From Flavobacteriaceae bacterium (GTDB lineage: Bacteria; Bacteroidota; Bacteroidia; Flavobacteriales; Flavobacteriaceae), in NCBI GenBank assembly GCA_947457255.1, contig CANGUZ010000004.1:1-64000 (forward strand): a stretch of DNA of 64,000 bases. Reading direction: 5' to 3'. Under the pieces are notes generated by a model. The model was not told where the DNA came from, did no database searches, and saw nothing but the letters and a program-made list of their open reading frames with translations. How positions within the stretch are numbered: the first letter of the stretch is position 1; the number at the start of each line of letters is the position of its first letter. The position numbers and the translations under genes are program-made. Shown here piece by piece: positions 21,597 to 32,285 of the stretch.

Positions 21597-22043
21597 ATGA
21601 AATTAAAAAATACAATTCTAATTACATTGCTCTTTTTTGCTTCAAAAAATTTCGCTCAAAACTCATTCACTTCAATAGAAACTAGCGATGGAACACATTA
21701 TATAACTCCAAATATTGACTACCCTATTACTGGTACTTATTACTTTGAAGGTGCAGAACCTGTTGTAGAATTGAATGCTAATGGTACGGGTGTTTATCAA
21801 TTACACGACCAGCCTAAAAGAGAAATGGTTTGGGGAATAGAATGTGACGAAAATGGTGCTCCAATTTATAATAAAGGATATGATAGTGCGGCCTATTCCC
21901 TTTGGTATCAATATACTTCAAACACTGAAAATGATGCTTTTGAAGGTTGGAGAAAAGTGCCTTTTTCTATTCATTTTAATACTTTAAAAATGTATATTCA
22001 AGGAGAGCGAATGAAAGACTATTCTGAAACATCAGAAAAGTAA
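21597..22043 (+). CDS. Secreted hypothetical protein
   Basis: 148 aa with signal peptide. Confidence 0.6.
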   Translation: MKLKNTILITLLFFASKNFAQNSFTSIETSDGTHYITPNIDYPITGTYYFEGAEPVVELNANGTGVYQLHDQPKREMVWGIECDENGAPIYNKGYDSAAYSLWYQYTSNTENDAFEGWRKVPFSIHFNTLKMYIQGERMKDYSETSEK

Positions 22044-22143
22044 AATTTATAAAAAATTCATTCTTCTTGAATCAGTTTTTTATTTTAAATGAGCAAGGGC
22101 AACTTGCTATTTATGGCTAAACAATCCTGCTCTACCCACAAAA

Positions 22144-22170
22144 AAAAGTCCCATAATGTTTGGGACTTTT
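22144..22170. terminator. Bidirectional intrinsic terminator
   Basis: AAAAGTCCCA-TAATGTT-TGGGACTTTT between convergent genes. Confidence 0.8.
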
Positions 22171-22193
22171 AATTATATAAAATTACCGCTTAT

Positions 22194-22886
22194 TTATTCT
22201 AAAATAAAACTTACACTTACATTTACAATAATTTCTATTTCGCCAGTTGCTAAAGTTTCTCTTGATTCTTGAGAATCGCTAGCCATTGCCATAGTTTTCA
22301 TAGCGTAACGAATAGGTTGAGGATTGTAATTTTGGGAATTATCAGATATTGTAATCGCTTTTCCTACTTTTTGACCTAAAACAGATACAAAATCTTCAGC
22401 TTTTGCTTTCGCATCTTTAATCGCTAACTTTCTGGCATCCGATTGCAATAAAGCAAATTTAGAAGATTTAAATTCAACATTATCTATTCTATTGATTCCT
22501 ATTTCTACTATACCATCTACAAGAGCATCATATTTAGACAAATCTTTTAATAAAATTTGTACAGTTTGTGTGGCTAAATAATTGTGTTTCTTTTTTTCAT
22601 AATCGTAATTTGGATTCAAAGAAACACGTTGCGTTTGAAAATCTTCTTTAGCAATATTTGCTTTTTTGATGTATTTCAAAACAGCATCCATTTTGATATC
22701 GTTTTCTTTTTTCACATCAGCTGCATTGGTTCCTTTAGTTTCTAACGAAATTGAAACTAAGGCTTGATCTGGAACCACTTTTATTTTTCCTTCGCCCGAT
22801 ACATTAATCATTGGTACTTGCTTCAATTCTTGTGCTTCTAAAAGTGTTGTAAATGCCAATATAAAAATTAGTGCTGTTTTTTTCAT
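22194..22886 (-). CDS. SIMPL domain-containing periplasmic protein
   Basis: INVSGEGKIKVVPDQALVSISLETKG. Confidence 0.85.
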   Translation of the reverse strand: MKKTALIFILAFTTLLEAQELKQVPMINVSGEGKIKVVPDQALVSISLETKGTNAADVKKENDIKMDAVLKYIKKANIAKEDFQTQRVSLNPNYDYEKKKHNYLATQTVQILLKDLSKYDALVDGIVEIGINRIDNVEFKSSKFALLQSDARKLAIKDAKAKAEDFVSVLGQKVGKAITISDNSQNYNPQPIRYAMKTMAMASDSQESRETLATGEIEIIVNVSVSFILE

Positions 22887-22937
22887 TTTTCTGTAAATTT
22901 AATTTGTTTCTAAATTCATATACAAACGTTATGCCAA

Positions 22938-23579
22938 TTATAACTTTCCCGTTTTTGCCATAACAAAAAGAATTACGATTGGAATAGCCAATAGAATAAC
23001 CATAAAAGTATTTTCTGTTAGCATTTGTGGTTGTTTTAGAATGGTAATTAGAAAACCCCCAATAGCACCACCAAAATGAGCCGTATGTCCTATATTATCA
23101 TTCTTAGCTTTCATTCCGTAAATAGAGTACAACAAATATCCAATTCCAAATAAGTAAGCCGGTATCGGAATTGGTACAAAAAACAAATACAAAGTCATGT
23201 CGGGTTGCAATAATATTGCTGAATACAAAACTCCAGTAACAGCACCTGATGCGCCAATGGCTCTATAACTGTAATCGTCTTTGTGAAAATAAAGTGTCAG
23301 TAAACTTCCAAAAATTAAACTTCCTAAATAAACGGTTAGAAACGAAAAACTCTCTAAATGATTAATGACTACAGGAGCAAACATGTATAAAGTAAACATA
23401 TTAAAAAACAAATGCCCAAGATCTGCATGCAAAAAAGCAGAGGAAAACATTCTAATTTGCTCTCCAGCACGTATGCTTCCGATGTGAAATTCGTACTTTC
23501 TAAAAAAGGATAAATCTCCAAATCCTTTAAAACTAACGATAAGATTTAATGCTATAATTGTTAATAATATTGTATTCAT
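22938..23579 (-). CDS. Rhomboid family intramembrane serine protease
   Basis: GASGAVTG catalytic motif, HTAHFGGAIGG, TM pattern. Confidence 0.92.
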   Translation of the reverse strand: MNTILLTIIALNLIVSFKGFGDLSFFRKYEFHIGSIRAGEQIRMFSSAFLHADLGHLFFNMFTLYMFAPVVINHLESFSFLTVYLGSLIFGSLLTLYFHKDDYSYRAIGASGAVTGVLYSAILLQPDMTLYLFFVPIPIPAYLFGIGYLLYSIYGMKAKNDNIGHTAHFGGAIGGFLITILKQPQMLTENTFMVILLAIPIVILFVMAKTGKL

Positions 23580-23685
23580 ATTGAGTTGCTATTTGTGGTA
23601 AAAATAGTCAATGTTTGTTTAGCTTTTGTTAAACTGGATTATATAAATAGGGTTTTAAATGTATATTTGTAAAAAATTTAACTTA

Positions 23686-24555
23686 ATGCAATTTTTAATT
23701 TATCTTATTTTATATCCAATACTTTGGATAATATCTATACTGCCTTTTCGAATATTATATCTGTTTTCTGATTTTGTTTATGTTTTAGTCTATAACATTA
23801 TTGGTTACCGAAAAAAAACAGTCAGAGATAACATAGCTTTAGCCCTACCTCATTTATCTCATAAAGAACGGTTGATTATTGAAAAAAAATTCTTTCATCA
23901 CATGTGTGATATGTTTCTTGAAATGATAAAAACGATGACTATCTCTGAGAAAGAAATTGATAAGCGTTATGTATTTACAAACATGGAAGTATATAAAGAG
24001 CTAGAGAAAAAACAAAAAAGTATTGCCGTTATGTGTGCGCATTATGCGAGCTATGAATGGGCAGTAACATTGAATAGGCATATTGATTTTAAGGGATACG
24101 GTATTTATAAAAAAATAAACAATCCCTATTTTGATAAACTAGTTCATGATATTCGATCCCGATTTAAAGCGTATCTTATTACTACTAAAGAAACAATCCC
24201 TGTTATTGCAAATAATTACAGGAATAAAGTGTTGAGCATTTACGGATTTGCTAGTGATCAATCTCCTAAAATTTATTCTGTTTTTCATTGGCATTCCTTT
24301 ATGGGCATAGAAGTTCCCGTTCACACTGGCGCAGAAATGCTATCTAAAAAATACGATATGAATGTGATTTTCTTAAGAACTAAAAAAGTAAGAAGAGGGT
24401 ATTATGAAGCCAGTTTTGAAATTCTTTCCGATGATGTGAAAAAAATCCCTAATTATGAAATTACGAATCAATTTCTAAAATTAGTAGAACAACAAATTTA
24501 TGAAGCGCCAGAGTATTATTTATGGACTCATAAACGTTGGAAACACAGACGATAG
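23686..24555 (+). CDS. Lysophospholipid (lipid A-type) acyltransferase
   Basis: MQFLIYLILYPILWIISILPF...; CAHYASYEWAV; ASDQSPK; start placed at internal Met. Confidence 0.85.
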   Translation: MQFLIYLILYPILWIISILPFRILYLFSDFVYVLVYNIIGYRKKTVRDNIALALPHLSHKERLIIEKKFFHHMCDMFLEMIKTMTISEKEIDKRYVFTNMEVYKELEKKQKSIAVMCAHYASYEWAVTLNRHIDFKGYGIYKKINNPYFDKLVHDIRSRFKAYLITTKETIPVIANNYRNKVLSIYGFASDQSPKIYSVFHWHSFMGIEVPVHTGAEMLSKKYDMNVIFLRTKKVRRGYYEASFEILSDDVKKIPNYEITNQFLKLVEQQIYEAPEYYLWTHKRWKHRR

Positions 24556-24577
24556 CTTTAGAATAAATTTCTGTTTT

Positions 24578-24970
24578 TTAAAGTTTATTCATGTTTTCGG
24601 CTAGCGTTTCTATGAATTTACTAATAGGCCCTTTTATCATCATGGCCATCATAGCATTAAATTCTCCTTCAAAAAACAATTGTACTTCCGATGTATTATC
24701 TGAAATACTATCAATATTGGCTTTCAATGTAAAAGGTAATTTATCGCTTGCTGCTCCTAGAATAATAGTGTTAGGAGCTATTTTTTCTTTCATTTTCAAT
24801 TTTATTTCCGGCATTCCTTTTAATCCAAAAATAAAAGCATCCTCTCCTATAACTTCAAACTTAGCAATAGATTCAGGCATTAATTTTTCAAAATTTCTAA
24901 CATCAGATAAGCAATCAAATAGATATTGAGCCGATTTTTCTATGCTAACTTTAGGACTTTCTAGGTTCAT
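24578..24970 (-). CDS. SRPBCC/CoxG-like polyketide cyclase fold protein
   Basis: ESPKVSIEKSAQYLFDCLSDVRNFEKLMP. Confidence 0.75.
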   Translation of the reverse strand: MNLESPKVSIEKSAQYLFDCLSDVRNFEKLMPESIAKFEVIGEDAFIFGLKGMPEIKLKMKEKIAPNTIILGAASDKLPFTLKANIDSISDNTSEVQLFFEGEFNAMMAMMIKGPISKFIETLAENMNKL

Positions 24971-25127
24971 ATTTTTATAATTATTTCAATAGTAACATTC
25001 AGTATCGAGTAGTGAACTATTTTTTATTTATTAAGGTTTAATTCTTACTACAAATTTAAAAAATTATAAATGAAAATTTGCGAATTTGCAGTCAATACCC
25101 TAGGTTATGAATTTAGGTTATTTATAG

Positions 25128-25802
25128 CTATACTTCAACACCCCAAGACGCAGGGTCTGCATTCCATTCTTTTAAGATGGCCTGCTCATTTTCATTAATA
25201 TATTTTTTATTTACCGCTAAGTTTAGTAAATTTTGATAACTACTTAAAGTATACAAGTCTACATGAGCCTTTTTAAAATTTTCTTCTGCAATAGCAAAAC
25301 CATAAGTAAAAATAGCTACCATACCTTTCACGTTTGCACCAGCTTCTCTTAAGGCTTCAACTGCAAGTAAACTACTATTTCCTGTACTAATTAGATCTTC
25401 AACAACGACTACACTTTGACCTTTATGCAAGAACCCTTCTACCTGATTTTTTCTACCATGTTTTTTTGGCTCTGGTCTAACATATACAAACGGAAGTCCC
25501 ATATACTCAGCTACAAGCATACCAATACCTATTGCTCCTGTGGCAACACCTGCAATAACATCAGGCTTCCCGAATTGCTTTTCGATATTCTTAGAAAACT
25601 CTTCTCTAATATAATTTCTTATGGCAGGAAACGAGAGACTTAGCCTATTGTCACAATAAATAGGTGCCTTCCAACCCGAAGCCCATGAAAAAGGATTTTT
25701 CGGATTCAATTTAATTGCATTTATTTGCAAAAGCAACTCGGCTGTTTTTTCGGCTGTATCTTTATTAAAAATCATATTACAAATGTATAAAGTTTTTGTC
25801 AA
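25128..25802 (-). CDS. pyrE: Orotate phosphoribosyltransferase
   Basis: VVVVEDLISTGNSSLLAVEALREAGA PRPP motif; FSWASGWKAPIYCDNR. Confidence 0.95.
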   Translation of the reverse strand: MTKTLYICNMIFNKDTAEKTAELLLQINAIKLNPKNPFSWASGWKAPIYCDNRLSLSFPAIRNYIREEFSKNIEKQFGKPDVIAGVATGAIGIGMLVAEYMGLPFVYVRPEPKKHGRKNQVEGFLHKGQSVVVVEDLISTGNSSLLAVEALREAGANVKGMVAIFTYGFAIAEENFKKAHVDLYTLSSYQNLLNLAVNKKYINENEQAILKEWNADPASWGVEV

Positions 25803-26382
25803 CGATAAACCTTTTTTCTTAACGAATCAAATTGTTAAAGAGACTGACTTTCAATTATTTTTACTCGAAAGCACTGATATAGAACAGCTTGTCATTAAAA
25901 TGTTTAACAACAAAATAAAAAAATGTTATTTATATTATCCTGACGAAAAAGTAATTTTTAAGAAATTGAAAGAAAAAATCCCTGTTCAGCGAGCTGGAGG
26001 AGGTTTTGTTTACAATAAAAAAGGGGAAGTATTATTTATTTTCAGAAACGGAAAATGGGATTTGCCCAAAGGAGGCAAAGAAAAAGGCGAAAAAATGTCT
26101 CATACTGCTCTGCGCGAAGTGGAGGAAGAGACGGGTGTCAATAAATTAGTAGTTACGAAAAAACTACAAAAGACCTACCATATTTTTAAACGCAACGGAA
26201 AATACAAACTCAAAATTACCCAATGGTTCGAGATGACTTCTGATTTTGATGGTATTGCTTCAGGTCAAGCCGAAGAGGGAATAGAAAAAGTCGCTTGGCT
26301 CAACCCCGAACAAGTTAAGGAAGCATTGACTAATTCCTATGAAAATATAAAATTATTGTTTGTGCAGGAGAAGTTTGTATAA
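25783..26382 (+). CDS. NUDIX hydrolase
   Basis: GGKEKGEKMSHTALREVEEETGV Nudix box; 5' end overlaps divergent pyrE. Confidence 0.93.
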   Translation: MYKVFVNDKPFFLTNQIVKETDFQLFLLESTDIEQLVIKMFNNKIKKCYLYYPDEKVIFKKLKEKIPVQRAGGGFVYNKKGEVLFIFRNGKWDLPKGGKEKGEKMSHTALREVEEETGVNKLVVTKKLQKTYHIFKRNGKYKLKITQWFEMTSDFDGIASGQAEEGIEKVAWLNPEQVKEALTNSYENIKLLFVQEKFV

Positions 26383-27038
26383 TCTAGGTGTTTGTAATTT
26401 CCATAGTTTGAATTCAAAATATTATTTATAGCAGGATGCCAAAAGTAATTTAAAGTAGGTGTATGGAATTTTAGAAATAATAAAAAATGTATTTGCTTTT
26501 TCATTGTTGCCCTATAAAAGTAAATAAAAAAAACAAAAAGAAGTTGGGAAATATAATACTTAGATTCTATAAAATTCATCTTTTCAATCTTATTCAATTG
26601 TTTAAATTTTCAGAAAACCCATATAGAGATTGGATTATTGATAGGCTTGAAATAGAAAATTGTTAATTACTTGATATTTAATTTTTAAGAAATATGAGAT
26701 TAAATTTAAAAATCTTTATAACAATTAGATAAACAACAAAGAAACAAGAAAAAGTATGATTGTATTTGGGAACTAAATTTTACTTGATAAATTATTTTAA
26801 TTCTACTTTTATATTTAATTAAAGTTTTTCTTACAGAAAATATCTAAATAAACTAAGTAGGATATTTCATTTATTACCATCATTTTAGCTATTTTATAAA
26901 GTAACATTAAATAAAGTCATTTAATTTGCTCCTTTTAATTTTTAACCAATTTAAAAGGCGACCTTTGTAATAGAAAATTATTTTCAATACAATCGCTTAG
27001 TGCGAATTTTGATTAAAAAGAGTAATGTTCTAAACAAA

Positions 27039-27380
27039 ATGGATACTTCCGAAATTGAAAAAGCCAAATCTCATATTATTGTCGAAATCATTCAGTACAT
27101 TCCTAATGCTGTTTTAAGTAAAACAATTATTAAAAAAACTACCGGTAACATTACGGCCTCCTCTTTTGATGCTGGCGAAGAATTAGCGGAAAAAACATCG
27201 CCTTTTGATAATTACATTCAAATCATTGATGGTACTGCTGAAATTATTATCAACGAAAAAATACATAAACTAACTCTAGGTCAAGGGATCATTATTCCTG
27301 CCCATGCTACTCATCAATTCAATGCGAATGTGCAGTTTAAAATGATTTCTACTATAATAAAAAGCGGCTACGAGGACTAA
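27039..27380 (+). CDS. Cupin-domain protein
   Basis: IIDGTAEIIINEKIHKLTLGQGIIIPAHATHQF; start set at ATG MDTSEIEK. Confidence 0.8.
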   Translation: MDTSEIEKAKSHIIVEIIQYIPNAVLSKTIIKKTTGNITASSFDAGEELAEKTSPFDNYIQIIDGTAEIIINEKIHKLTLGQGIIIPAHATHQFNANVQFKMISTIIKSGYED

Positions 27381-27424
27381 AAGTTAATTCTTATCCAATT
27401 TTGGCCTAACTAAAATAACCAGTA

Positions 27425-27994
27425 ATGAAACTCTATATCAAATACATGGTTAGCATCCGCTGCAAAATGGTGGTAAAAGAGGAGTTAAACAAACTCGGGC
27501 TACATTATGTTATTTTAGATTTAGGTACTGTTGAAGTGATGGATGATTTGACTGCTGATGAACGTCAGCAATTAAAAATCGGACTGTTGCGATCCGGTTT
27601 AGAATTAATGGATGATAAAAAAGCGGTACTAATCGAAAAAATTAAAAACGTTATTATTGAAATGGTTCATTATACGGATGAACTTCCTAAAGTAAATTAC
27701 TCTGATTACATAAGCGAAAAGCTTGGTCTAGATTACACCAACATTTCTAAAATATTCTCTGAAGTAAAAGGAATTACTATAGAACAATTTATAATCGCTC
27801 ATAAAATTGAACGTGTTAAAGAATTGCTTTTATATGATGAATTGAATCTTACTCAAATTTCATACATTCTTAATTATAGTAGCGTTTCGCATTTATCAAG
27901 GCAATTTAAAAAAGTAACTGGACTTACACCAAGTTTTTTTAAACACCTCAAAGACAAAAAAAGAGTCAACCTTGAGAATGTCGGAATTATATAA
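27425..27994 (+). CDS. AraC-family regulator with small N-terminal domain (HMA-like?)
   Basis: N-terminal MKLYIKYMVSIRCKMVVKEELNKLGLHYV; C-terminal HTH SSVSHLSRQFKKVTGLTPSFFK. Confidence 0.8.
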   Translation: MKLYIKYMVSIRCKMVVKEELNKLGLHYVILDLGTVEVMDDLTADERQQLKIGLLRSGLELMDDKKAVLIEKIKNVIIEMVHYTDELPKVNYSDYISEKLGLDYTNISKIFSEVKGITIEQFIIAHKIERVKELLLYDELNLTQISYILNYSSVSHLSRQFKKVTGLTPSFFKHLKDKKRVNLENVGII

Positions 27995-28069
27995 CTAAAA
28001 TCGGCTATAGTACAACAGTTTCAGATTAGAAAGTATAACATTTGTTAAAATTAGTTATACAATCTAGTC

Positions 28070-28630
28070 TTGAAATTATTCATCAAATACATGGTAAGCA
28101 ATCGCTGCAAATTAGCGGTTAAAGACGAATTGAAAAAGTTAGGTCTGCACTACATTTTTGTCGATTTAGGCGAAGTGGAGATCATGGAGAAAATCACTTT
28201 CGAAAAACGGGAACTCTTAAAGCAAGGTTTACTTCATTCTGGTTTAGAACTCATGGATGATAATAAATCGATTATGATTGAAAAAATTAAAAATATCATT
28301 ATTGATATGGTACATCATACAGAAGAAAGCATTAAAATTAATTTTTCAGATTTTTTGAGCGAAAAACTCAATCATAATTATACCTATCTCGCCAATCAAT
28401 TTTCTGAAGTGCAAGGCACCACTATAGAGCATTTTATTATTGCACATAAAGTAGAACGCATTAAAGAACTCATTATCTATGGTGAGCTTAATGTTACAGA
28501 AATCGCCTGGAAAATGGGATATAGTAGTGTAGCCCATTTGTCTTCTCAATTCAAGAAAGTAACAGGACTATCGCCTTCGCACTTTAAACAGTTAAAAGAC
28601 AAACGTCGGAATCCAATCGAAGATATCTAA
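28070..28630 (+). CDS. AraC-family regulator, paralogue of 27425..27994
   Basis: MKLFIKYMVSNRCKLAVKDELKKLGLHYI...; SSVAHLSSQFKKVTGLSPSHFK. Confidence 0.8.
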   Translation: MKLFIKYMVSNRCKLAVKDELKKLGLHYIFVDLGEVEIMEKITFEKRELLKQGLLHSGLELMDDNKSIMIEKIKNIIIDMVHHTEESIKINFSDFLSEKLNHNYTYLANQFSEVQGTTIEHFIIAHKVERIKELIIYGELNVTEIAWKMGYSSVAHLSSQFKKVTGLSPSHFKQLKDKRRNPIEDI

Positions 28631-28651
28631 TCAAAGTAGTATTTTTTTATC

Positions 28652-31600
28652 ATGATAAAGTCAAAAGAAAGTAATAATCTCTCCATCGATATCTTCAAGC
28701 AAGCACCTGTGGCTATTGTTATTTTTCGAAGTGAACAATATATAATCGAATTTGCCAACGACTATTATCTTCAAATTCTTGGAAAGACAAACGTTATTAT
28801 TGGCAAACCCCTTTTTGAATCATTCCCTGAATTGAAGGAACAAGGATTAAAGGAAATCCTAGAAAAAATAATGAGTACTGGTATTCCTTATACTATAGAC
28901 GAACACGAATTTCTTGTAAATAGAAACAACAAAGCAGAAAATCTTTTTTTTAATTGTGCCTACCAACCTTTACGAGAAAAAGACAATAGCATAAGTGGTA
29001 TTATAGTAATTTTATCGGAAGTTACTGAGCAAATTAATGCCCGAAAATTAATTGAAGATAGTGAAAAACGCTATAGTAACATGTTTGTAAATTCGTCTTT
29101 TGCTTTTGCAATTATAAAAGACAAAAACATGGTCGTAACATTTGCAAATGAAACCATTAAAGAAATATGGGGAAAAGGCGATACAATAATTGGAAAAGAA
29201 TTATTTGAAATTTTACCAGAATTAGTTCAACAAGGTTTCCCCGAAATAATTAATAAAGTATATCGTACAGGGAATCCATTTTATGGTTACGAAATGCAAG
29301 TTTTTGTACAACGAAAACAAAAACTAGACGAATGCTACTTCAATTTTGTGTATCAGGCCATTCGCGAATCCGATAACCGTATTTCTGGCATCTCAATTAT
29401 TGCCTATGAAGTTACCGAACAAGTTTTGGCCAAAAAAATAGTTGTAGAAAATGCCCATAAATTTAAATCAATGACCGATTTGATGCCTGTAAAAGTAAGC
29501 TATGGCGATTCAGACGGAAACACTAATTATTTTAATCAACGATGGATAGATTATACAGGACTAACTCTAGAAGAATTAGTTCTATATGGTTGGGATAAAA
29601 TTATTCATCCAGATGATGCAAAAATATCCAATATGAATTGGAAAGCTGCTATAAATAAAGGCATTGATTTTGAAATGGAAGTTAGAATTTTAGATAAAAA
29701 CAAGCACTATAATTGGCATTTAAACCGAGTAAAACCCATTAGAGAATCTAATGGAGAAATTTCGCATTGGATAGGTATTAATACTGAAATTCATCATCAG
29801 AAAATCGAAAACGAAGTCCTAACTGAATCTATAAAACAAAGCAATCAAGAACTGATCATTGCCAACGAAAGTCTAATTCAAAAAAATATTGAATTAGAAA
29901 TCTCACGAAAAAAATTACTATCTGAATATTCTAGAAAGTTAATAGAAGCCAGTTTAGACCCATTGGTAACTATAAATACTGATGGCAAAATTATGGATAT
30001 GAATAAAGCTATGCTTGAAGTAGTGGATAAATCTCGAGAGCAATTATTCAATACTAATTTCTGTAATTATTTTACAGATTCAGAAAAAGCCAAAAGAGTC
30101 TATCAAGAAGTTTTTGATAAAGGATTCGTCTCCAATTTTCCGTTGGTAATGAAAGATGGAAAACTAACTGATGTGCTATTCAACGGCTCTGTATATAGAG
30201 ATGAAAATAATGAGGTAATTGGTGCCGTCGTAGTGGCGCGAGATATAACAGATGAAAAAATTGCTGAGAAAAAATTACTACAATCTCTAAAAGAAGTAAC
30301 CGATTATAAGTTGGCTCTAGATGCCTCTACAATCGTAGACATTACTGATAAAGACGGAAAAATTTTATTTGTTAACCAGAACTATGTAACCATTTCTAAA
30401 TATTCCTACGAGGAATTGATAGGCGGAAATCATAAAATAGTGAACTCTTCCTTTCATCCTGAGGCATTTATGAGTACGCTTTGGAATACTATTTCTAAAG
30501 GAAAAGTGTGGCAAAATGAGATTAAAAACAAAGATAAAGAGGGCCATTATTATTGGTTAAACATGACCATTGTGCCTTTTCTAGATGAACAAGGAATTCC
30601 ATATCAATATGTTGCCATTAGCATAGATATAACCAATCAAAAAGAATTAGAAAAAGAACTCACAGAGGCTAAGATTTTTGCCGAATTGGCCACTACAATT
30701 GCTGAGGATGCCAAAGTAACTGCCGAAACAGCTACTACCAAAGCAGAAGAGGCTGTGAAATCAAAACAGCAATTTCTTTCGAATATGAGTCACGAAATTA
30801 GAACACCTATGAATGCCATTATTGGTTTTACTAAAGTGGTGCTTAAAACTGAACTCACTGCCAAACAAAAAGAATATTTAATGGCAATAAAAATGAGTGG
30901 AGACGCACTCATTGTTTTAATAAACGACATACTTGATCTCGCCAAAGTAGATGCTGGAAAAATGACTTTCGAAAAAACACCTTTCAAACTTAAATTGTCT
31001 ATTAAAGCCATGCTGCATCTGTTTGAAACTAAAATCCACGAGAAAAATTTAAAATTAATTACCCATTATGACACAACTATTCCTGAAGTCTTAATGGGAG
31101 ATTCGGTTCGATTGCATCAAATCATCTTAAATTTAGTGAGTAATGCAGTAAAGTTTACCAATCAAGGCGAAATAACAGTGGGTGTTAAAAAAGTTTCTGA
31201 AAACGATAAAGAAGTTGCCATACAATTTGCTGTTACTGATACGGGTATTGGAATTAAAGACAAAAAAATGGAACAGATTTTTGAAAACTTTCAACAAGCT
31301 ACTAGCGGAACCTCACGAATTTTTGGAGGTACGGGATTAGGTCTAGCCATTGTAAAACAACTCGTTCAAGCTCAAAACGGAACCATTAATGTGAAAAGCG
31401 AGTTTGGCAAAGGTTCTACGTTTAGTTTTAACTTAAATTTCATAAAAACAACTGCCGATGCCGTTCTTGAACCAGAAATAGTCGAACTAAATACCGATAT
31501 CAAAGACACAAAAATACTTGTAGTAGAAGACATGGAACTCAATCAGTTACTCATGAAAACCATATTAGATGATTTTGGTTTTGAATGCGAAATTGCTGGA

Positions 31601-32278
31601 AATGGTAAAATTGCCGTAGATAAATTACAAAATAAAGAGGGAAATAAACCTTTTGATATTATTTTAATGGATTTACAAATGCCCGAAATGAATGGTTTTG
31701 AAGCAACAGATTACATCAGAAAAACCATGAAATCTAACATTCCAATTATAGCCCTTACCGCCGATGTTACTACGGTAGATGTTGCCAAGTGTAAAGCTGT
31801 TGGAATGAATGATTATATTTCTAAACCAGTTGATGAACGGTTATTATACAGCAAACTTATTGGGCTTATGAAAAAGCCAGTTGTCATCATAGAACAAAAA
31901 ATGGTAGGCAACTTTCATGTAGAAAATGTAAAATATGTGGATATGACGTATTTATTACAATTAACTAAGTCAAACCCAGTATTAATGTCAGAACTTATTA
32001 CCTCCTATCTAAATCAGACACCAACATTAATAAAAACGTTGAAACAAAGTTTTCATGAAAAAGATTGGAAATTGTTGGATGCTACCATTCATAAAATGCT
32101 TCCTTCTTTTAGCATTATGGGAATGAGCACCGACATAATTGAAATGGCAAAGAGAATACAAGAGTATGCCAACGCCATTAAGCTCTCAAACGAATTAGGA
32201 GAGCTAGTGCTTGAACTCGAAAAAGTGTGTTTACAAACCTGCATTGAACTCGAAATTGAACTTACTAATTTAAATTAA
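28652..32278 (+). CDS. Multi-PAS hybrid sensor histidine kinase (PAS repeats-HisKA-HATPase-REC-HPt-like)
   Basis: SNMSHEIRTPMNAI, NLVSNAVKFTNQG, GGTGLGLAIVKQL, ILVVEDMELNQLL...ILMDLQMPEMNG; several PAS-like blocks. Confidence 0.92.
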   Translation: MIKSKESNNLSIDIFKQAPVAIVIFRSEQYIIEFANDYYLQILGKTNVIIGKPLFESFPELKEQGLKEILEKIMSTGIPYTIDEHEFLVNRNNKAENLFFNCAYQPLREKDNSISGIIVILSEVTEQINARKLIEDSEKRYSNMFVNSSFAFAIIKDKNMVVTFANETIKEIWGKGDTIIGKELFEILPELVQQGFPEIINKVYRTGNPFYGYEMQVFVQRKQKLDECYFNFVYQAIRESDNRISGISIIAYEVTEQVLAKKIVVENAHKFKSMTDLMPVKVSYGDSDGNTNYFNQRWIDYTGLTLEELVLYGWDKIIHPDDAKISNMNWKAAINKGIDFEMEVRILDKNKHYNWHLNRVKPIRESNGEISHWIGINTEIHHQKIENEVLTESIKQSNQELIIANESLIQKNIELEISRKKLLSEYSRKLIEASLDPLVTINTDGKIMDMNKAMLEVVDKSREQLFNTNFCNYFTDSEKAKRVYQEVFDKGFVSNFPLVMKDGKLTDVLFNGSVYRDENNEVIGAVVVARDITDEKIAEKKLLQSLKEVTDYKLALDASTIVDITDKDGKILFVNQNYVTISKYSYEELIGGNHKIVNSSFHPEAFMSTLWNTISKGKVWQNEIKNKDKEGHYYWLNMTIVPFLDEQGIPYQYVAISIDITNQKELEKELTEAKIFAELATTIAEDAKVTAETATTKAEEAVKSKQQFLSNMSHEIRTPMNAIIGFTKVVLKTELTAKQKEYLMAIKMSGDALIVLINDILDLAKVDAGKMTFEKTPFKLKLSIKAMLHLFETKIHEKNLKLITHYDTTIPEVLMGDSVRLHQIILNLVSNAVKFTNQGEITVGVKKVSENDKEVAIQFAVTDTGIGIKDKKMEQIFENFQQATSGTSRIFGGTGLGLAIVKQLVQAQNGTINVKSEFGKGSTFSFNLNFIKTTADAVLEPEIVELNTDIKDTKILVVEDMELNQLLMKTILDDFGFECEIAGNGKIAVDKLQNKEGNKPFDIILMDLQMPEMNGFEATDYIRKTMKSNIPIIALTADVTTVDVAKCKAVGMNDYISKPVDERLLYSKLIGLMKKPVVIIEQKMVGNFHVENVKYVDMTYLLQLTKSNPVLMSELITSYLNQTPTLIKTLKQSFHEKDWKLLDATIHKMLPSFSIMGMSTDIIEMAKRIQEYANAIKLSNELGELVLELEKVCLQTCIELEIELTNLN

Positions 32279-32285
32279 TACCATC

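Noticed and set aside
26337-26597. 86-aa minus-strand ORF in a long AT-rich gap
   Set aside because: Low-complexity composition, overlaps the NUDIX gene end; no RBS or domain signal.
28030-28068. AAGTATAACA upstream of second AraC gene
   Set aside because: Half-site matches but there is no TTTR at the fixed 24-nt spacing.
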